From contig JAFJTR010000003.1 of assembly GCA_022559985.1 (NCBI GenBank), positions 830,369 through 894,368 on the forward strand: a DNA stretch of 64,000 nucleotides, in the 5' to 3' direction. Shown one piece after another: positions 11,149-22,808 of this stretch. Position numbers and translations under genes: made by a program. Position 1 is the first letter of the stretch. Each line of letters starts with the position of its first letter. The DNA comes from Parastagonospora avenae f. sp. tritici 18332-5 (taxonomy: Eukaryota; Ascomycota; Dothideomycetes; Pleosporales; Phaeosphaeriaceae). The notes beneath the pieces were generated by a model, which was not told the DNA's origin, ran no database searches, and saw only the letters and a program-made list of their open reading frames with translations.

Positions 11149-13182
11149 ATGCCGTCGATTCTCTCCGACGAGGACAAGCAGACGGTGAAGCGCACCGTGC
11201 CCAAGTCGGCGAACAAGATCCACGCCGTCGCCGTTGCGAAGCTGTACATTGCCTATCCCGACAGGCACCGATGGACGTACACGGGATTGCAGGGCGCCGC
11301 AGTGCTGGCCAATGACTTGGTCGGCAACACTTTTTGGCTGAAGATGGTGGACATATCGGTAGGTGGGCATGGAGTGAAGTGCGAGGAAAAAGGCTAATGA
11401 CATACAGGCTGCAAGCCGCGGCGTGATATGGGACCAGGAGATTTACGACACGTTTTCATACAACCAGGACCGCGTCTTTTTCCACACGTTTGAGCTCGAG
11501 GACTGCTTGGCGGCACTGTCGTTTGCCGATGAGAAGGAGGCCAAGACGTTCAAGAAGAAGCTCGACGACCGCGAGAAGAATGCGCACAAGAACACCAAGA
11601 ACAAGCCCTTTGGTGCCGCAGCCGGGACCAGCAGAGGGCCTGCCACCAATGGCAAGAGCTCTGGACACGGGCTTTTGGGGGGTCTCTTTGGCCACCGCAA
11701 CTCGTCGGCCTCTGCGCAGCCGCCTGCGCACTCGATAATACCCCCGTCGTCGAATATCACATCGCCGTCGCAAAGCACCTTTTCGCCCGCGCCGAGCTCT
11801 AGAAGCTCTGCAATCGACACAACCGACCCCTCATGGCAGCCGCTGCTCAAGGAACTGCTGGCCATGGGTATTACCGAAGACCAGATTGAAGAAAACGCCG
11901 ACTTTATCAAGCTGTACATTGAGCAGAGGAAGACGGAGGAGAGTCTCAAGGCTGAACAAAACGAGAAGAGATCACGGGCGCCACCACCACCACCTCCGCC
12001 GAGTGCCCCAGTACGAGGAGCAATCAGCCCCCAGCACACGGGCAGCACGACTGCTTCCAAACGAGGACCTCCGCCTGCACCGCCGCCAGCTCGTCGGACA
12101 AAGACCGAGGCGCCTGGCATCAATCGCAATTCGTCTGCAAGCCCAGCACCGCCGTCTCCGCCCCGAGAGCCCTCGCCGCCTCCTGGACCACCCAAACCAG
12201 TCTTTAGAGCACCGCCACCCATTGCAGAAGCTGGCAAATTCGCAAATCTCCCCCCAGCGCCACCAAACAGATCACGAGCTTCTTCCAATGTTACGAATCC
12301 AGGTCCCCCACCTCCACCTCGACCCCCCAAGACACCTGCAAACGACGACGAGAAGCCAGCAGGATCGAGATTCGGCGTGCCACCTCCCTTTACTGGCAAT
12401 AGGGTGCCCTCGGGAGCTCCACCGCCGCCTCCAAGTCGAGGACCCGTTCCACCTCCCCCACCAGCGCGAGACACACCTTCCGCACCTCCGCCATTACCAC
12501 CGAAGACGTCGGCAGCGCCCAGTCCTCCGCCTCCACCTCCTCCAGCTCCAGTGCACGCCGCACCTCCTCCACTGCCACCCTCGTCCTCTCGCCCCATCCC
12601 GCCGCCTCCATCAGGCGGAGCTCCTCCTCCACCACCGCTACCACCGACGTCCGCGATCCCGCCGCCGCCCCCGATGCCGAACAAATCAGTGCCTCCTCCA
12701 CCACCAATGCCCGGGAACGCAGTCCCTCCACCCCCGACGATGCCAAACAGTGGCGCACCACCTCCTCCACCCCCAATGCCACCGGGTTCTGGACCTCCAC
12801 CCCCTCCGCCAATGCCACCGAGAGATGCCGGCCCACCACCACCCCCAGGAGGCGCCCCTCCCCTACCAAAGCCGGCCGCTGGACGAGACGGCCTGCTTGC
12901 AGATATTCGTGGGGGTGCGAGGTTGAAGAAGGTTTCGGATGCAGAAAAGAGAGATCGCAGTCAGGCAGCCGTGCCTGGGACAGAGCCTCCTGCTGGCGCT
13001 GCTGGTGGCAGTGGACCTGCTACGCCTGGAGGAGAAGCTGGTTTGGCCGGTGCGCTGGCGAGTGCGTTGGCTGCGAGGAAGGCGAAAGTTAGTCACAGTG
13101 GTGAGTATTTGGGACTATTAAGGGTATACGGGATTATGCTAATTTGTGTACAGATGATGAGTCGGACAAGGATGATTGGTAG
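11149..13182 (+). CDS. LAS17: WASP/Las17-type actin nucleation promoting factor
   Basis: Exons 11149-11358, 11408-13100 and 13154-13182 give 643 residues. The WH1 domain (about residues 10-125) shows YTGLQGAAVLANDL, FWLKMVDIS and the conserved IYDTFSYNQDRVFFHTFELED. About residues 185-555 are a proline-rich stretch with many SH3/profilin-type runs. A WH2 segment (GRDGLLADIRGGARLKKV) starts near residue 562. The tiny 29-base last exon encodes the acidic tail DDESDKDDW that binds Arp2/3, so splicing of that exon is essential for activity. No CRIB/GBD is evident, as usual in fungal WASPs. It drives Arp2/3 actin assembly at endocytic patches. The Gly-rich ORF on the opposite strand is a shadow of the proline repeats. 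Confidence 0.95.
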
Positions 13183-13666
13183 ATGAGGATGAAGTGAGAC
13201 GAATAGAGAATGCAATCCACGTAGAGCCTCGATGAGTGGCTCCCGCCCGTCGAGAAAGCGATCACATTCACAACAACCAGCATGACGAGACATGCCGAAT
13301 GTGTGGCAAGATGAGAAACAAGTGCGGCGAGACGAAGTGATGAAGAGCTGGAGAGTGTGGAAGATTGAAGTATAAACTTGGTTCGAAAGTTCAAATGCAT
13401 ATCCATATCTGCAAGTCCTGCAAACATCCCTTGGCGTGGTGCGGAAAGGGCCATGGAGCCCATCACAGCACAAAACTGAATAACGTCATCACCGAGCGCG
13501 ATTATCACGGTAATTACTATTCGATCAAAACAACCCCTACGATGGCTGCAACTTGACCGCAATCACACTTCAACAAAACCACATCAGCAATCAATAAAAC
13601 TTGGAAGTATGACTGGAAAATTCTATCCGCTAATATATACAAAGAAGACAACAGATCCACCCCACA
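13183..13666. other. Convergent intergenic region
   Basis: 484 bases lie between the stops of the WASP and reductase genes. It must contain both 3' untranslated regions; no further gene is seen. Confidence 0.45.
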
Positions 13667-15721
13667 TCAATAACTAAAACTCTCCGTATGCAGATAAATC
13701 CCCTGCGCTCCCGTGCCCTTGTGCACAGCCCTTTCATCGCTCAGCGCACACACATCCCTCTTGACGCCCGCGACGAGGCTGGTGGGCCCGCATACGACGA
13801 CCGCGGCTTCCCCGAGCGCGGACTCGAGAGAGCGGCGGATTATACTGCGGGTCTGCGGACGGCCTGTGTGCAGGGTTATGGAGGGGTGGACGGGCGCTGA
13901 TGTGGATAAAGTCGACTCCAGGCGAGAATTCCGTGTACAGCAGCACGGCGCGGTGTTTTCTTGGGTGTTTGCCTCGTCGACTGTATTTCTGCAATTGCAA
14001 GGCGTGTTTGACGTGGTTGACGAAGTGGAGTCGCGCACGTTTGTTGAGAGCATGGCTTTTTCGTCCGAGGGGATGGATTTGTGGCGGAGCGTTGGTGTAC
14101 TGCTTTTCTTCTGTGGTGCAGTTACGCTGGATGATAGGGTATTGTGCTCCTCTGTAAACGTCTCGTCGCAGGTGATGTACACCCCCATCTCCAACTTGGC
14201 ATCCCGCAATCTTTCCTGCAAGATCTCAAAGTCCGCCGCAATAGCAGACAAATGTGCTGCGAACCAGCCTAATTGGGCCCGACTTTTGACGACCCAGATG
14301 AACCGGACGTGGCGCGTGACGGCGCCGATTTGGCGGGCAAAGAATGAGCGGGTGCTAGAATTCGAAGTGGTGGTTTCGCGCCAGCCGTGGAGAATGTCAC
14401 GGAGCAGGGGGAGGGTGAATGTGGCGCCTGTGCTGCCGGCGAGGAGGATTACGCTGTCGAATTGGCGGAGGGGGCGGAGTGTGCCGTAGGGGCCTTCGAT
14501 TGTGACTGTTTTGATCCTATGGGATTGTTAGATCTACAGCGTACAAGTGGCAGTTGTGACAGGGGCTTACTTTGTGGTAGCACCCGACTTCTCGGCGTGT
14601 TTGAAGATGCGCTTTGTACCGCCTTTTTCAGACTTTATCAAAAACTCCATCACGCCATCTTCGGGAGTCGAAGCTACCGTGAAAGGGTGGCTTTGCAGTG
14701 GAACGACGGAATGGCATGATAGGAAAACGTGCTGTCCTGGTGTCCAGCTAATCGGCGGGTTTTGAATGACAACTCTTGTCGTGTTATGAGGCAAAGCCGT
14801 AAACTCAGCTTTGCAAGCCAAAAGACCCTGCCCTCTCTGCTTCGGATGGAAAAGCGATACATTCGCATAAAGCACGCGAATCGCCCGTACGACGCGGTCG
14901 AAGAAGAATAGCGCAACAGGCACCCACACATAGCCTTTTGTATCCCTGGGAATGTGAATATACACAAAGCCCAGAAACACTCCAAACGAGACGAGATGCT
15001 GCACCACGAATAGCTCGTAATTCCATCCTCGGATGGGCGTCATGGAGCTGATCACAATCCACACCAACACTGACCACGCAGCCAGTCCTTTCCATGCCAG
15101 CTCATCGTTTTTGAGCTTGTAAGGAATGTACTTGTACTGATCCCACGACGCGAAGAAATACCCCATGTGAATCGTCGCAGTCAAAAGCATGGTCCGCGCA
15201 CACCATCGATGCAGCCAATTCAAGCGCTCGTAGCTCACGCCACTGAGATATCCGACGACGTTATTCTTGCCCGCAAGCAAGAAAATCAACGGGACCTGCC
15301 CCAACGTCACGACGCCGCAGCGAAACGCTACATCTTCCTTGGTAAATCGGCCAGTCAAATCCAGACCATATAGACACAGGACGATCAGAGTAACAGCATT
15401 GGCGAGCACCAAGCTCGCTCGCCCGACTGATGGAAGGCGAAATATGCGATTCTTGAACGGTATGTGCAGGGAGTAATTCGACGCTTCGCGTGTCAACGCA
15501 TACACTGTCGCGACACCGAGTGTCAGCCATGAACTTGGCTTCGCGGGGGTTCGGGTCCCTGATTTCGCAGCGGAAAGTCGCTGTCTGCATAGGACGTGGT
15601 TGTAAACGTTTACGAGGGAAGCGACGCCGATTGCGCTTCCCACCATGGCCCAGTAGATTTTGGGAAAGTCGTAGAGTTTGGGGAGGGCTGCTGAGCCCAT
15701 GTCCATGTGGTGGTGGCTCAT
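13667..15721 (-). CDS. Ferric/cupric reductase, membrane flavocytochrome (FRE type)
   Basis: Exon 1 is 15721-14571 and exon 2 is 14516-13667; 666 residues. Multiple hydrophobic segments surround two histidine pairs with 13-residue spacing (H171/H185 and H242/H256) that would hold two hemes. FAD- and NADPH-binding parts follow: HPFTVAS, GPYGTLRP and LLAGSTGATFTLP, then a VVCGPTSL strand near the C-terminus. The family passes electrons from cytosolic NADPH through FAD and heme to extracellular Fe3+ or Cu2+. An SST-rich loop of about 90 residues is inserted late in the NADPH domain. Divergent from the copper transporter at 16643 across 921 bases, it is a good candidate partner for copper uptake. 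Confidence 0.92.
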
Positions 15722-16642
15722 ACTGGAGGCTTAAAGGCCTTATCGGCCTCTGTCTCGTTTGTGCTTCGTATGTTTCTTCTTTTGCGATCATTCGGTGCTG
15801 TTCGTGAAGCACGACGTGTAGGGGTAAAAGCTGGGGTCGTTGGTCTATCGCATGATCGTCGTTGGATTGGCACGGACTGTGGCCATGTAGTGCTGACTAC
15901 CGAATATCACAATATCGGTGTTAATCACAACCTTTGCGGTTCGTGTGAATAAGATGAAAGCAGTATGTGTGTACCGTAAGATGCACCGACGGTTGCGCAC
16001 AACGTTGGACCGCATGCTACTGCACAAGCGCCGGACGGTTCTTGCGATGCTTCCCCAAAGTATGTAAGGTGGGGCCGATCTAGTTGTAGCAGCCCCCAGA
16101 CTGTAACAAGCATTATTTAGCGCGCCCGATGCGGCTAAATCTGCTCAAAGTCGCTCCTTCTTTACGGCTCTTTGGACGTCGCGTTGCATGATCCATGCCC
16201 AGAAGGAACTCTCACAGGCCGCCCCTGGCTTCGTCCAGGTGGGCAATTTCTGAGATGTGTCACAGGCCATTGTCAGCGCATATGTTTACACGACCTTACG
16301 CCGCGTGCTTCAGCCCAGCCTTGACATTGCTTGACTGTCGCATAATCGCACGCATTCGCGCTCAGGTGTCTACGAATCTCTCTCGGCATCAGGCATCCTC
16401 TGCTCATGCATTAATGCGCCATCGTCTCTGCATCAGCGCATCCGGCCAAATCATACTCGTCTTACCCGAAGCCGTGGTTGTATAAGCGGCCGCGCGCCCG
16501 TCACCCTTTGACTGGCAGTCTGGAACTCATAAACCCACCATTGCGAAGTCGATCACCCCGCTACTATAGTCTGCATCTGCAACTGTCACTGGCATAATCT
16601 GATCCAACTTCTACCAATCTCTTCTACAACTGCAACTTCACA
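15722..16642. promoter_or_regulatory. Divergent promoter region of reductase and copper transporter
   Basis: These 921 bases separate the two start codons. The layout suggests co-regulation by a metal-responsive factor. Three GCTCA cores occur (16143, 16360, 16402), but that count is near chance and none is a full Mac1-type site. Confidence 0.5.
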
Positions 16643-17291
16643 ATGGTTGCTCACGGAGACGAACACATGGAGGGCATGGGCGGCATGGCCATGGGGTCGA
16701 CCGCAGGGTCGACTGGGCACTCGCATACTGGAATGACCATGGCCTTTTTCACAGCAACCGACACCCCATTGTACTCCATGTCATGGACGCCAAACTCGGC
16801 CGGCACATATGCAGCAACGTGCATATTCCTCATTTTCCTCGCCGTTACACTGCGCGCAATCTTCACGGCAAAGTCGTACCTGGAAATCAAGGCCGTTGAG
16901 GGCGCATTGAAGCGAAGATATGTTGTTGTAGCAGGGGAAAAGATGGTTAGCGAACGGGCCTCCAACGACGGCGACTCGGTTACTGGCATCCTCACTACAA
17001 ACGGAGTTCGAGAAGATGTCCGAATAGTCTCGGCGCCTGTCAAACATGTCCAACCGTGGAGATTTGGCGTGGATCTGCCACGAGCACTCATTATGACGGT
17101 AGCGACTGCTGTTGGTTATCTTCTGTAAGTCATATCCGTTACCGTACCACCATTGGAACACCTGCTAACCATGGTACAGTATGCTCGCGGTCATGACTAT
17201 GAACGTCGGCTATTTCCTATCCGTCCTTGCAGGCGGTTTTATTGGAGAGTTGGCGTTTGGACGATTCAATAATGCAGGAATGAGCATGTGA
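16643..17291 (+). CDS. Ctr-family copper transporter
   Basis: Exons 16643-17124 and 17180-17291 give 197 residues. The N-terminus is rich in His and Met (HMEGMGGMAMG, HSHTGMTMAFF), typical of the extracellular copper-collecting region. TM1 is near residues 55-75 (TYAATCIFLIFLAVTLRAIF). A cytosolic loop of about 85 residues follows, then TM2 with MLAVMTMN carrying the MxxxM copper-filter spacing, and TM3 with the GGFIGELAFG helix-packing motif. Ctr proteins form trimers that import Cu(I), which needs prior reduction of Cu(II), hence the interest of the adjacent reductase. The short tail NNAGMSM lacks a Cys/His cluster. Confidence 0.93.
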
Positions 17292-17984
17292 AGCAGGAAT
17301 AGCGCACTGTTGTTCCTTTTGACTACTGTAATATCTGGTTCACCAATATAATCTTGTACCATGAATCTAGTAGCACATGACCGATGACCGTCTCTGTGCC
17401 ACTGTCTGCTCAACGGCTTCCACCTTGGCCTCCACCACTTGTGTGACTATAAAGCTTGACTGACAATTTGAAGGCGAACTCTATTCAAGACATTGTATCC
17501 TGGCTATTCCCGTGCTCAAAGCCTTTGTTCTGGAAACCCACCAGGCCGAGGCCATTCCAAGCACAGGATAGTTCCAACTCTGGAGGAGCACTCATCCTTG
17601 TTGACGCTAGGGGCAGCCACCTCTAGCCTAACCACCGCAGAAACGTGCTCACCTGCATGCCACCCGCTTTCCGGAGGCTCTGCACTCTGGCAAAACCAAC
17701 CAGTGCTCCATAATCCTGCTCACCTACTGATTGCGTGTTAGAGGCTGTTTTCGCGCCTACTAGTTGGGTAAACGCGCTCGCCACGCGACTTGGGGAATGC
17801 ACGGCGCAGCGGGGGAGGTGCGCCGTGATTGCAATAAATAGTAAGCTTCAGTCGCGCCGAGTACATACTTTGGTTGCTTGCTTGTGCACTTTTTTCTCCC
17901 GTTGCTAGATTTATCTCTCTTAAGACCCTTTGATACCTGCATCTTCCCTCCTCGGACTTTCCAACCAATCTCTCCGTCGTCACC
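17292..17984. other. Intergenic region, promoter of BIM1-like gene
   Basis: 693 bases between the transporter and the BIM1-like gene. An AT-rich aataaata stretch near 17834 may act as a TATA-like element. No gene is seen. Confidence 0.4.
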
Positions 17985-18690
17985 ATGCTTTCCAACACTC
18001 TCCTCGCTCTCGCGCTTATCCCCGCCTCCCTCGCACACTTTACCCTCGACTGGCCCAAGGCCCGTGGCTTCGACGACGACAAGGAGCCTGATTTCCCTTG
18101 CGGCGGCTTCAACGATGTCTCGTCAGAGCGCGCAGACTTCCCCATCAGCGGCGGCCCAATCCAGCTGAACATGGGCCACGAGCAGACCAATGTCGCCGTG
18201 TACCTGGCGATTGGCGACAACCCCGGGAGCGCATTCAACGTTGTCATGCGCCAGCAATTCGTCGTCACTGGCCTGGGAAACTTCTGCATGGGTCAACTCA
18301 GCGTACCGGCGGGCGTAAATGTCACTGATGGAACCAAGGGCACCATTCAGGTTGTGTCGAATGCACACGGAGAGGGTGGGTTGTACCAGGTATGACCGTT
18401 TTGCAAGAAATGCGTGCGCAATGTGTGGCTAATTGTTCATTCAGTGCTCCGACGTCACTTTCCGCTCCAACTCTCTCTCCCAGTCCGACTACGACAGCCA
18501 CTGCAAGAACAACACTGGCATCGCCATCTCCCAGCAAGGCATGTCTGGCAACCCCAATGGCACATCGAGCGGCACCCCGAGTTCGTCTGGAAGTGCGGCT
18601 GCTTCAGCTCCTACAGGTGCTGCATCACATGTCAAGGCGGCTTCGTGGCTCATGGGCGCGGTTGGTGCGGCTGGTCTCGCATTGTTATAG
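17985..18690 (+). CDS. BIM1-like (X325) copper-binding GPI-anchored protein
   Basis: Exons 17985-18389 and 18445-18690 give 216 residues. A signal peptide (MLSNTLLALALIPASLA) should be cleaved just before His18, leaving an N-terminal histidine as in LPMO-like X325 copper proteins. The mature start HFTLDWPKARGF and PCGGF, the GHEQTNVAVYLAIGDNP strand and four cysteines in the core fit the copper acquisition factor BIM1-like domain. A Ser/Gly/Ala-rich linker and a hydrophobic C-terminus (AASWLMGAVGAAGLALL) indicate a GPI anchor. In Cryptococcus, Bim1 works with Ctr1 in copper acquisition; here the gene lies next to a Ctr gene. Copper binding is inferred from the family. Confidence 0.9.
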
Positions 18691-19633
18691 ATATAAACTT
18701 CGAAAGCTCGGTTCATAAAATACGCGCAATTGTAATCACATTCATTTTTTGTTCTCTTCGAAAGACTGCCCAGCTACATGACAAGTCCCGTGACTGTCCC
18801 AATCGGACGCACTCGGATGCTTAATCCGCAATCGCCAAATTCCCACCCTTTTCGGTTGGTGTTCAACCGCAGATCTGAATCCTGCCGCCGCCCCTCCTTT
18901 CAATCCCTGTCGAGTTTTCCCCGGATCAGCACCGTCTGCTGGGACACAGTCAGCCTCATCAAACTCAATGGTCCAACATGTGTTCGTTCCCAAATCGGAA
19001 AGTATTGGTGCGTCTTATGTATGTCGATTTATGTTGTAATGCGTGCACACTTTGTTGTAGGCGTTTAATGTGCCAAGATTTGGTCAGCGAGAGAAAGTGT
19101 GGCGTGGTTGGGGGTGAAGGATGGACTTATGGGGTTTGTTGATCTAGTGTGTGTTCACAAGGATCTGGATAGTAATGCTTATCTATGCTCACGTTGGTGG
19201 TGGACCGACTCCGAGTTATCACAAATTCCGACCAATAACTCTATAGACTAGGTATATCTATTGCCACTTCGCAGTCAGCTTGTACGTTCCCCACTACAGT
19301 GATGCTATATGTTTGCACGAAATGCTATTCGCATACGAGTTTCCCATCTTTTCTGTTCCAATCAAGTTGACCCAACATGTCGACCAACAATGCCAAACCT
19401 ATCCAACCACCAGATTCAAACAATGTACGCTCTTCCTCTGTTTCACATATCTTTACCTCATCAAAAAGTGAAAGCTGTCCATCCGCCCTCCTCACTTTCA
19501 CCCCTCCCATCTCTAACACCACTGATCCATAATGTTCCACATCCCTCTCGAACAACCAAGACAACCAACCAACAATTCACTGAAACATAGCAAACGCAAT
19601 CCATACTCACGATTACAAAAGTAAGCTCCCACC
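18691..19633. other. Intergenic region, no gene recognised
   Basis: 943 bases. Short open frames on both strands around 18742-19068 and 19280-19679 show no coding character. The pyrimidine-rich run before 19634 resembles a leader. Confidence 0.45.
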
Positions 19634-19966
19634 ATGCCCTACCCCAAGAAATATCAAAACATGCCAATTCCAGGCGCATTCGTTCGTACGTCCCGGTTCA
19701 CAGAGCACATCGACTTGGACATGTCTAATTCACACCAGAACGACACCCCCAAACTCATCCCGCACGATCAGCCCGTTGAGACGACGGAAAACCGCTCTTC
19801 TCCGCGCACAAGTTTCGACGACTTCGTCCCGGCTGAGAAGATGAGTACGTGGGGCAAGGAGGACGACAAGGTCGCAGAGAAGAAGAGGAAGAGTAGTTTG
19901 AGGACGAGGGCGAGGGAGAAGGTGGAGGGGTTGGTGGGGAAAAAGAAGGGGTATGGGAAGGTGTAA
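19634..19966 (+). CDS. Small hydrophilic protein, unrecognised
   Basis: A single-exon frame of 110 residues with a good start context (CACCATG). It is hydrophilic, and its basic C-terminus (KKRKSSLRTRAREKVEGLVGKKKGYGKV) could be a nuclear targeting or nucleic-acid binding tail. No signal peptide, membrane segment or known domain is visible. The start context and a leader-like upstream stretch favour a real gene, but there is no homology argument. Confidence 0.5.
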   Translation: MPYPKKYQNMPIPGAFVRTSRFTEHIDLDMSNSHQNDTPKLIPHDQPVETTENRSSPRTSFDDFVPAEKMSTWGKEDDKVAEKKRKSSLRTRAREKVEGLVGKKKGYGKV

Positions 19967-20122
19967 GGGAGTTGAACCCGGATTTGAACCTTCGTGTTGG
20001 TCTTCAGCGCAATGCTGTGCGATTTTCGTAACTTTTGCAGTTCTATGTTATGTGTTTGTCGGCAGGGTAGATCTTCTTCGACGACTTAAATAGGTCCTCG
20101 TTTACGATTGGCTTCTTCATCC

Positions 20123-22258
20123 TCAATGAAACTTTGCCTCCACGCTTCCATACCTCACTCCATCAACTTTGAGCTCAAACACCAAGCCAGCACTTGCTAT
20201 CCGCATATCAAGTGTAAAGTCCAGGTTATCAAACTCGACTCCCTTGGTCGTCGTCAGTCGCGTGAACAAGGTCCTGGGCACCGTGTTCAAATCAGTGGTG
20301 AGCGTGCAGACATTGATCAGTCCTTTTTGGAACGAGTCTGACGCAACTTCCGCGTCGCATGCAATGAGATCGTCTTCCACAATGAGCGATTGACCAGGTC
20401 GGAAGTTGCGCGTATAGTGGAATGATATGGGCGTGGTTTCGGAGACTTGCGCGCCCTGATGGGGAGTTAGTGGCGTTTAAATCGTGATTGGAAAGATCCA
20501 TACCTTTGCAATATGCCACTGCATACGATCGCTGACCATCCACCGCTCCCACAGTGGACTCCAATACCTGTCTGATATCGGATGTTTTGCTTCGTCGAAT
20601 ACAGTGGCGTAACTAGTGCCGTAATGCCATCGGCTTCGACGGCTGACTACCATGCTGCCCTCCACACCCCTCAGTACGGCGCCCCTGACAACCGCAGTCC
20701 AGGCATGTATGGGATGGTAAATCTCCACTGATTGTGGAGCGCTGTGGGCGACAGCATGCGTTGGCCTTTCAGTATAAGGCGGAGGTGGCGCCGTGTTGAA
20801 GTGTGACTTGAGCCGGCCGTAGAGATAATTGCTCTGCCCGAAGCCACCTACCAGCACGATACCGCATACCAGACCCCCCCTTTGCCGTATGCTCTCAACC
20901 TGGCCTTCTACCAGACTAATGACTTGATCGACGACGGGATCAAATATATCCTTGACCTGCTCTGCACTCATGACCAAGAAGCCAGAGTCTAAGCCAGCCT
21001 CTTCGTCATCGGGGAGACCAGGTAGTGGGATATTGACTTCAGCGTGTTCATCTTCGTTGAAGTTGCGCTTGACGAACTCTTCAAAATACTTTAGACCCAT
21101 GTTCCACGTCTTTTGCTTCTTCTCGCGCATCCAATTGTATCGTTCAGTACCGATGCGCTGCTTGACGTGGTCTTCGAATCGATAGTTTAGGAAAGCTGAG
21201 CCACACAGACCGCCTGTTCCGACTGCGCTTTCTTCGACGCGGAGAGGATTGAGCTGAAGGATCTTGTACGCTATCAAGTCGACCGTACCACCACCTACTC
21301 AGAGTCAACGTTTGCGCCTTTTTGTGATGCCTGGCAAAGACTTACCAGCATCGCAAACAATAAAGTTGTCGCCAATCTTCAGATGGTTCGGCTGGATAGC
21401 CTTTAGCGTGTAGACTGCTGCAGCTTCAGGTTCCGAAATGAGTTGCAACTCATGACGCTTGCCCATACCGGCTTTCTCTGCTGCCTTCAAGGTCGCATCC
21501 TTTGCCGAATCTGACCAAACGGCCGGAACGGTCAAGACGAATTGAACCTTGGTCATGCTCATAAAAGTCTCGCCATATCGCCGGGTCAAAGTCTCCATTG
21601 TATGCTTGTATATTTGCGCCAGGTAGTCTGAGACTGCTTCCATGACTGTCTTGTCATATTTCCGTAATTGCGCAGCTGTCTCGAGGGGCGACACGAAATG
21701 TGGTAATTTTTGGTTTCTATCCAAGAAGAGCTTGACGCATCGGAGGCGCGTCTCGTCTGGCTTGAACTGGAACCCCCATTTTATCGTCTGCGCTGGCTTT
21801 GTAGTGGTCTCGACCGATGATGTTGAATCGTTTCGCGTTGTGGTGGCTTCGTTGTACCCGATCTCGGTTGGCACCTTGTCAGATGTGATTCCTAACGTCC
21901 ATGAGCTCAATGAGGTATGTTGCTGCCTGACTGCGATTTTGCGTACCATTGCCTCCTGGCCATGTCTTGATGATGTCAATGTCCTCGGGGCTGGCCGAGT
22001 ATACTGCTGCCACGCCTATATTACTTCAGTCTTTGATCCTGACAAGATCGTCCAGTTGTCTAACCCACCGCTATAAGTGGTACCAAAATCGACACCCACA
22101 ATTAAACGGTCTTGTGGTATGGTCGAAGATGAGCGCGCGCCCACAGCAACACTTGTGTTTCCCCCTGGATTGAACGCAAAAGGGACATTGCTCCCTCGTT
22201 TGTCCTGCGTACCGTTCATTATACGTAGATCAATCTGTTGCACTGAGCTGGCGCTCAT
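20123..22258 (-). CDS. Hsp70-like ATPase (Hsp12A/actin-like fold)
   Basis: Five exons (22258-22069, 22015-21947, 21891-21346, 21294-20504, 20455-20123) give 642 residues, every junction in frame. The actin/Hsp70 nucleotide-binding motifs are all present: VGVDFGTTYSG (about residue 54), IVCDAGGGTVDL (about 260, split by an intron inside the glycines) and VLVGGFGQSNYL (about 414). The C-terminal 110 residues are a beta-rich segment rather than a classical substrate-binding domain with an EEVD tail. Filamentous ascomycetes carry many such Hsp70-like proteins, often near heterokaryon or defence loci; the client is unknown. ATP binding is well supported. Confidence 0.9.
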
Positions 22259-22808
22259 GTAGCAGACTGAAGCCCTGGTCTATCGCGGCGCGTGGGTGAT
22301 GCGGGGCGGCAACTGGCGAAGCGCAGCACCAGTTCATAAGGACGCAATAGCAGCAGAGCGAGCAAGACCCCGAGGTCATGAATACGTCTGCCTGGGAAGC
22401 ATTGGAAGACTGAGGCACCTGCGAATGAAGTGCGACGCGATGCTGAAGCCTGAAGGGCGTGCAGCTACCTAGCTGCGGCTGTGACGATCGTCAGTCAGCC
22501 TCGCGTGGCTGTCGACATGCGGGGCTTCTGCACTCTTGCATATGCCGATGTCATGCTGGCGAAGCCTAGAGGCTATTGCAGCATGATGAGAGAAGTTGTT
22601 GTTGATTATTCCGACCGTGAGCTCATGCGATGGGCGTTCTTTCCGACCCGCCCCTGACGTCTTCGGAACGCTAAAGTCACAGGTATGACTGGAGAGAAGA
22701 AAACCGCAGGTACGCTTCACAACACATGAAACCGCGACGTTTAAAAGCACCCGGCCAACGCTCCTAGATAACACGAGCCGACCCCATGCGAGAACGAGGA
22801 AGAAGCTC
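22259..22808. other. Divergent intergenic region
   Basis: 550 bases between the Hsp70-like gene and the coiled-coil protein. It may hold a short 5' exon of the latter, since a GT-type donor (gtatga) occurs at 22683, but no matching ATG-bearing exon could be fixed. Confidence 0.35.

Noticed and set aside
11443..12684. Gly-rich 413-codon minus-strand frame
   Set aside because: It is the reverse of the proline-rich CCN repeats of the WASP gene.
16143..16406. Three GCTCA cores as copper-regulator sites between reductase and Ctr genes
   Set aside because: Three occurrences of a 5-base word in 921 bases are near expectation and none extends to a full Mac1-type TTTGCTCA site.
19968..20010. Sequence resembling the complement of a tRNA T-arm (gttgaacccggatttgaacc)
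   Set aside because: The stem bases around the TTCAAAT loop do not pair and no anticodon or D arm can be folded.
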